Positions 60,298 through 64,000 of a stretch of DNA of 64,000 nt are shown piece after piece. Position 1 is the first letter of the stretch. Each line of letters begins with the position of its first letter. Made by a program: the position numbers and the translations under genes. Below the pieces are notes generated by a model that saw only the letters and a list, made by a program, of their open reading frames with translations, did not search any database and was not told where the DNA came from. The stretch is from DAOTTY01 sp964451095 (GTDB lineage: Bacteria; Chloroflexota; Anaerolineae; Aggregatilineales; Phototrophicaceae). The stretch is taken from contig CAYVGI010000008.1 of NCBI GenBank assembly GCA_964451095.1, forward strand, positions 5,501 to 69,500, in the 5' to 3' direction.

Positions 60298-62529
60298 GTG
60301 CCGAAGGATCGCGAGTTCGTTGTCGGGCAGTCCGTTCGCAAAATTGACGCCGTAGGCAAAGTCACTGGAGAAACACCCTACCCGGCAGACATTAACATGG
60401 ACGGGCAGTTGTGGATGAAAATCCGCTACAGCGACCGCGCCCACGCCCGCGTTACTGCCGTAAACACCGCCCCAGCACTGGAACTGCCCGGCGTGGTCGC
60501 CGTTTTCACCGCCGCAGACATCCCCAACAACGAGTACGGGCTCGTTATCAAAGACCAGCCCGTGCTCTGCGGCCCGGGCAGCACCCGCGTGGGCGGCGAC
60601 AAGGTGCGCTGCTACATGGACAACGTCGCTATCGTCGTGGCGGAGACCCCCGCAATTGCTGCCGCTGCCGCCCGGCTCGTTGACGTCACCTACGAAGACC
60701 TGCCGCCTGTGTTCAGTCCCGAAGCGGCAATGCAAGACGGCGCACCGCAGCTCCACCACGACACACCCAACAACATCCTGTGCCACTACCGCATCCGCCT
60801 GGGCGACATGGACGCTGGCTGGGAACAGGCAGATGTCATCGTGGAAGGCGAATATCACACAGGCTACCAGGAGCACGCCTACCTACAGCCAGAGGCAGGG
60901 TTGAGCTACATCGACGAGGAGGGGCGCGTAACCGTCGTCGTCGCCGGGCAGTGGACGCACGAGGACCAGGAGCAGATTTCACACGCGCTCAACCTGCCAG
61001 AAGAACAGGTGCGCGTGATTTACCCGGCGATTGGCGGCGCATTTGGCGGGCGCGAGGACATGTCCGTGCAAATTGCCCTGGCACTGGCGGCACACCGCAC
61101 CGAGCGCCCCGTCAAAACCCAGTGGAGCAGGGAAGAGTCTATGCTGTACCACCACAAGCGCCACCCCATCAGTGTGCGTGCGAAGTGGGGTGCCACCCGA
61201 GACGGCAAAATAGTCGCTGCCGAAGCAACCGTGATTGGCGATGCAGGCGCGTACAACTACACCTCCAACAAAGTGATGGGCAACGCCAACCTGACCGTGA
61301 CGGGTCCCTACGTCATCCCCAACGCCCACATCGACACCTACGGCATCTACACCAACAACATCCCGTGCGGCGCGTTCCGGGGGTTTGGTGCGCCGCAGGG
61401 TGCCTTCGCCGCTGAGGGGCAAATCAACAAGCTGGCAGACGCCCTCGGCATGGATCCGCTGGAACTTCGCGCCAAGAACACCATCCGCGAGGGCAGCATC
61501 ATCTCCGTGGGCACACCGCTGCCCCCCGGCGTCAGTATGCCGCAGGTGCTAGATGCAGTGGGTGAGCAAAGCGGTTACTGGCAGCGCCCGAATGGTGCCT
61601 GGCAGCGCCAACCGCTTCAGCAGAATGGCACCCCGCCACACATCCGGCGTGGGGTAGGCATGGGAGCTGGCTTCAAGAACGTGGGCTTTAGCTTCGGCTT
61701 CCCGGAGCACTCCTGGGCAGGTGTCGAACTGCACGGCGGCGCAGACGTTGACGAAGTGGTGCTGCGCGTAGGTGGCGCCGATGTGGGTCAGGGTGCTCAC
61801 ACCGTCATGATGCAGATGGCAGCAGAAGCGGTTGGGATGCCCCTCGAAAAAGTGCGTATCGTCGCGTCGGACACCGCCACATCAGGCTCTTCCGGCAGTG
61901 CCTCTGCCTCCCGGCTCACGTTCATGAGTGGCAACGCCATCCGGGGCGCGGCAGAAATTGCGCTCAAGAAGTGGGCAGACGAGGAGCGCCCCGCCGTAGG
62001 CGAGTTCATGTACCGCCCGCCAAAAACAACCCCCTACGACCCGCAGACCGGCAGGAGTGAACCCAACTTCGCCTACGGGTACGTGGCACAGGTTGCCGAG
62101 GTTGACGTAGACATCGAAACCGGGCAGATATACGTGCGGCGCGTGGTCAATGTGAGCGATGTGGGCAAGGCAGTGAACCCGCAGCTTGTCGAGGGGCAGG
62201 TGGAAGGAGCAGTCGCACAGGCGCTCGGCTACGCGGTGATGGAACACCTCATCTCAAAAGAGGGCAAAATCCTGAATCCGTACCTGTCCACCTACCTCAT
62301 CCCAACCGTTTTAGACATGCCTCTTGAGGTCAAGTCCGTCATCCTGGAATACCCCGACCCAATCGGTCCGTGGGGGGCACGCGGCATGGCAGAAATGCCC
62401 ATGATCCCGCTAGTGCCTGCTATCGCCGCCGCGATCCACGACGCAACCGGAGTTTGGCTATACGAACAGCCCTTCACGCCAGACCGCGTTGTGAAGGCGC
62501 TCCGGTCGCACGGCGTCGGCGTGCTGTAG
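60298..62529 (+). CDS. xanthine dehydrogenase-type molybdopterin-binding subunit
   Basis: A 743-residue molybdenum hydroxylase large subunit. MPT-contact motifs are in order: PAIGGAFGGREDMSVQ near residue 245, NIPCGAFRGFGAPQGAF near 357, GADVGQGAHTVMMQMAAEAV near 493, SGSSGSASASR near 525 and GPWGARGMAEMPMIPLVPAI near 690, the last with the catalytic base Glu. It lacks the AYxCSFR loop of CO dehydrogenase, so it is xanthine dehydrogenase-like. GTG 60298 has GAGAGGAA upstream. It pairs with the FAD/Fe-S fusion. Substrate is probably a purine or another N-heterocycle. Confidence 0.92.
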   Translation: MPKDREFVVGQSVRKIDAVGKVTGETPYPADINMDGQLWMKIRYSDRAHARVTAVNTAPALELPGVVAVFTAADIPNNEYGLVIKDQPVLCGPGSTRVGGDKVRCYMDNVAIVVAETPAIAAAAARLVDVTYEDLPPVFSPEAAMQDGAPQLHHDTPNNILCHYRIRLGDMDAGWEQADVIVEGEYHTGYQEHAYLQPEAGLSYIDEEGRVTVVVAGQWTHEDQEQISHALNLPEEQVRVIYPAIGGAFGGREDMSVQIALALAAHRTERPVKTQWSREESMLYHHKRHPISVRAKWGATRDGKIVAAEATVIGDAGAYNYTSNKVMGNANLTVTGPYVIPNAHIDTYGIYTNNIPCGAFRGFGAPQGAFAAEGQINKLADALGMDPLELRAKNTIREGSIISVGTPLPPGVSMPQVLDAVGEQSGYWQRPNGAWQRQPLQQNGTPPHIRRGVGMGAGFKNVGFSFGFPEHSWAGVELHGGADVDEVVLRVGGADVGQGAHTVMMQMAAEAVGMPLEKVRIVASDTATSGSSGSASASRLTFMSGNAIRGAAEIALKKWADEERPAVGEFMYRPPKTTPYDPQTGRSEPNFAYGYVAQVAEVDVDIETGQIYVRRVVNVSDVGKAVNPQLVEGQVEGAVAQALGYAVMEHLISKEGKILNPYLSTYLIPTVLDMPLEVKSVILEYPDPIGPWGARGMAEMPMIPLVPAIAAAIHDATGVWLYEQPFTPDRVVKALRSHGVGVL

Positions 62530-62545
62530 AGCAGCACTGAGCATA

Positions 62546-63160
62546 ATGACTGAAGAAAAACACATCGGGGCAATTGTACTGGCGGGTGGCATGTCCACCC
62601 GCATGGGGCAGATGAAAGTGCTGCTCCCCTGGGTAGAGGACCGCCCAATCATCGCGCACATCGTCCGTCAGTTGCAGCTAGCGCACATCAAGCACATTAC
62701 GGTTGTCACAGGGCACAAGGCGGATGAAGTTGCTATTGCACTAAAAGCAACAAACGCCCAGGTGGTTCACAACCCAGCCTACGCCAGCGGGGAGATGCTC
62801 TCCTCGCTGCAAACCGGGCTGCGTGCCCTGCCGGAAAACATGGCGGCAGCGTTGGTGGTGCTGGGGGATCAACCCCGCATCCAAACGGAAACCGTAACGG
62901 CAGTCGCAGACGCATACAAACGCGGTGCAGGCAGCATCGTCGCCCCCAGCTACAACATGCGCCGAGGGCACCCGATACTCATCGATCGGCGTCACTGGCA
63001 AGATATGCTGAATTTGCCCGCGAACGGCGCACCACGCGATGTCATCAACGCGAACGCACAGCACATCGCCTACGTGATCGTAGACAACGACAGTGTGCTC
63101 AAAGACGTGGACACCCCGCAGGCATACCAGGAAGAGCGGCGCAGGGCGGGGCTAGACTAA
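62546..63160 (+). CDS. MocA-like molybdenum cofactor cytidylyltransferase
   Basis: A 204-residue nucleotidyltransferase. The signature IGAIVLAGGMSTRMGQMKVL at residues 7-26, AALVVLGDQPRIQ near 96 with metal-binding Asp, and RRGHPILIDRRHW near 140 match MocA, which makes MPT-cytosine dinucleotide for xanthine dehydrogenase-type enzymes. It follows the molybdopterin subunit by 16 bases, which supports that role. MobA or a related NTP transferase is less likely because the motifs and context favour MocA. Confidence 0.88.
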   Translation: MTEEKHIGAIVLAGGMSTRMGQMKVLLPWVEDRPIIAHIVRQLQLAHIKHITVVTGHKADEVAIALKATNAQVVHNPAYASGEMLSSLQTGLRALPENMAAALVVLGDQPRIQTETVTAVADAYKRGAGSIVAPSYNMRRGHPILIDRRHWQDMLNLPANGAPRDVINANAQHIAYVIVDNDSVLKDVDTPQAYQEERRRAGLD

Positions 63161-63185
63161 CACCCACATGCCTGCACCAGCGGCG

Positions 63186-63839
63186 CTATTCAGCGTCGCC
63201 CTCGCCTTCACCTTCACCTTCGCCCTCTTCACCCTCGCCAGCAAGCCCAGCGGCAGCAGCAAGCGCTTCTTCACGGCGTGCAGCAGACGAGATCGCTACA
63301 CGAGCGATCATCTCTTCGGGGTCGTTCAGCACACGCGCATTCTCACCGAAGTTCAGGTCTTTCACGTAAATCGAATCACCGACCTTCTCCAGGGAAGACA
63401 GGTCGATTTCGATTTGGTCGAGCATGTTGCTCGCACGCATTTCCACGCTCAGCGTGTTCGGACCGCTGAGCAGAATGCCTTTACGTGCTGCAACTGCCGG
63501 GCTCTCATTAATCATGACAACGGGCACTTCAACCGTGATACGTGCATTTGCGGAAATAGCGAAGAAGTCTGCGTGCAGGATGTCTCGCCGCACCACATCC
63601 CGCTGCACATCGCGTGCCAGCACATTGTAGGATTGGTTGCCTTCCACCGCGATCTCGATCAAGTTGGTACCACCAGCGTCGCGCAGCGTCATCTCTAGCT
63701 CGCGGTAGTTCACCTGCAAGTGAACCGGAGCTGTCTCCGACCCGTAGACGACAATGGGCACAATGCCATTGCGACGCAACTTGCCGACCTTCTTACCAAT
63801 AACGGTGCGCTCCTGCGCATTCAGCTTATACTCTGCCAT
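63186..63839 (-). CDS. rplY: 50S ribosomal protein L25/general stress protein Ctc
   Basis: A 217-residue long-form L25 that binds 5S rRNA. The N-terminal 5S-binding domain begins YKLNAQERTVIGKKVGKLRR and has VYGSETAPVHLQV; the TL5/CTC beta domain follows (DILHADFFAISANARITVEV, GDSIYVKDL). The last 20 residues are a Gly/Glu repeat (GEGEEGEGEGEGEGDAE). It is encoded downstream of a tRNA-Gly gene on the same strand, beyond that tRNA's terminator, so it should have its own promoter in 63840-63910. Confidence 0.95.
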   Translation of the reverse strand: MAEYKLNAQERTVIGKKVGKLRRNGIVPIVVYGSETAPVHLQVNYRELEMTLRDAGGTNLIEIAVEGNQSYNVLARDVQRDVVRRDILHADFFAISANARITVEVPVVMINESPAVAARKGILLSGPNTLSVEMRASNMLDQIEIDLSSLEKVGDSIYVKDLNFGENARVLNDPEEMIARVAISSAARREEALAAAAGLAGEGEEGEGEGEGEGDAE

Positions 63840-63910
63840 TTTTTCTCCCTATTTGTCGTTTTGCGGGCGGGGATATGCCACCGTTCGGTTCGACACACAT
63901 ACTACAGTGC

Positions 63911-63942
63911 AAAAAAAACATCCATTCTTGTCGGAATGGATG
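63911..63942 (-). terminator. intrinsic terminator of the tRNA-Gly transcript
   Basis: A perfect 9-bp stem (63919-63927 with 63934-63942, arm CATCCATTC) with a 6-base loop; on the minus strand it is followed by eight Ts (the A run 63911-63918). It is five bases beyond the tRNA 3' end. Confidence 0.92.
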
Positions 63943-63947
63943 GTGTA

Positions 63948-64000
63948 AGCGGGTAATGGGATTCGAACCCATGACACCTTGCTTGGGAAGCAAGTGCTCT
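63948..64000 (-). tRNA. tRNA-Gly (anticodon CCC), 5' part outside the window
   Basis: The 3' two-thirds of a tRNA on the minus strand. The anticodon stem-loop is CTTGC-TTCCCAA-GCAAG (anticodon CCC), followed by variable bases, T-arm ATGGGTTCGAATCCCAT, acceptor strand TACCCGC and discriminator U. CCA is not encoded. The D-arm and 5' acceptor strand are cut off by the window end. The identity rests on the anticodon and on U73, which is usual for bacterial tRNA-Gly. Confidence 0.9.

Noticed and set aside
1..64000. CRISPR arrays, insertion sequences, prophage or integrase genes
   Set aside because: I saw no regularly spaced repeats, transposase or integrase motifs, or terminal inverted repeats, and neither tRNA is flanked by an integration-like direct repeat.

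Overview
The window is gene-dense, GC-rich bacterial DNA (by eye in the high fifties per cent) with short spacers, many ATGA/TAATG overlaps and mixed ATG/GTG/TTG starts. The gene set includes the three F420 tail-building proteins plus a separate FbiB-like nitroreductase and an F420:NADP reductase, a DUF6391 protein, RecD2, a PucR regulator, several molybdenum-hydroxylase genes, and a secreted giant with Pro/Thr linkers. Together these fit a member of the Chloroflexota (Anaerolineae-like), probably a metagenome-assembled genome. No 16S is present, so this is inference. A 10-base N run at 38677-38686 joins two contigs inside one gene, and the same 80-base coding segment lies on both sides at about 70% identity, so linkage across that point is not proven.

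Layout. 1-4206: partial methyltransferase, GT4 glycosyltransferase, CbrC and GlsB-like proteins, holA and DUF6391. 4275-6167: a two-gene MhqO/MhqD-like quinone-detoxification operon with a perfect palindrome upstream and a terminator at its end. 6179-9669: a three-gene operon of 8-oxoguanine deaminase, a tandem Nudix protein and a YgeY-type M20 hydrolase. 9946-16851: a protein of about 2,300 residues with a Flp-pilin-like N-terminus and a long beta-sandwich ectodomain, closed by a clear terminator. 17007-19557: guanylate kinase fused to a Nudix-like tail, YgfZ and an FtsB/DivIC protein. 19581-27629: secreted beta-propeller and SH3 proteins, PucR, a secreted hydrolase and hypotheticals. 27720-29657: histidine phosphatase, tsaD and tRNA-Lys(UUU). 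29768-36479: methyltransferase, hypotheticals, RecD2 and a peptide-type substrate-binding protein. 36646-41644: threonine synthase, the gap-broken GT2, a small coiled-coil protein, a PLP enzyme and an unknown gene behind a two-site operator.

41722-52338 is dominated by F420 biology. It holds an SsnA-like amidohydrolase, NADPH:F420 oxidoreductase, CofE, then (after a hypothetical, miaA, yraN and a membrane pyrophosphatase) a stand-alone FbiB-type nitroreductase, CofD, CofC and an LLM-class F420-dependent oxidoreductase. The F0 synthase is not in the window. 52401-63160 is a membrane glycosyltransferase followed by a molybdenum-hydroxylase locus: XdhC, an amber-interrupted metallophosphoesterase, an FAD/2Fe-2S fusion subunit, a small membrane protein, a DUF6909-type protein with nucleoside-phosphorylase-like motifs, the molybdopterin subunit and a MocA-like cytidylyltransferase. 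The window ends with ribosomal protein L25 and a partial tRNA-Gly(CCC) with its terminator.

The biological theme is purine and other N-heterocycle salvage or breakdown (8-oxoguanine deaminase, SsnA, YgeY, XDH, PucR, MocA) beside F420 redox chemistry. Across the window the tetranucleotide GGCC is strikingly rare on both sides of the gap, which looks like restriction-site avoidance.
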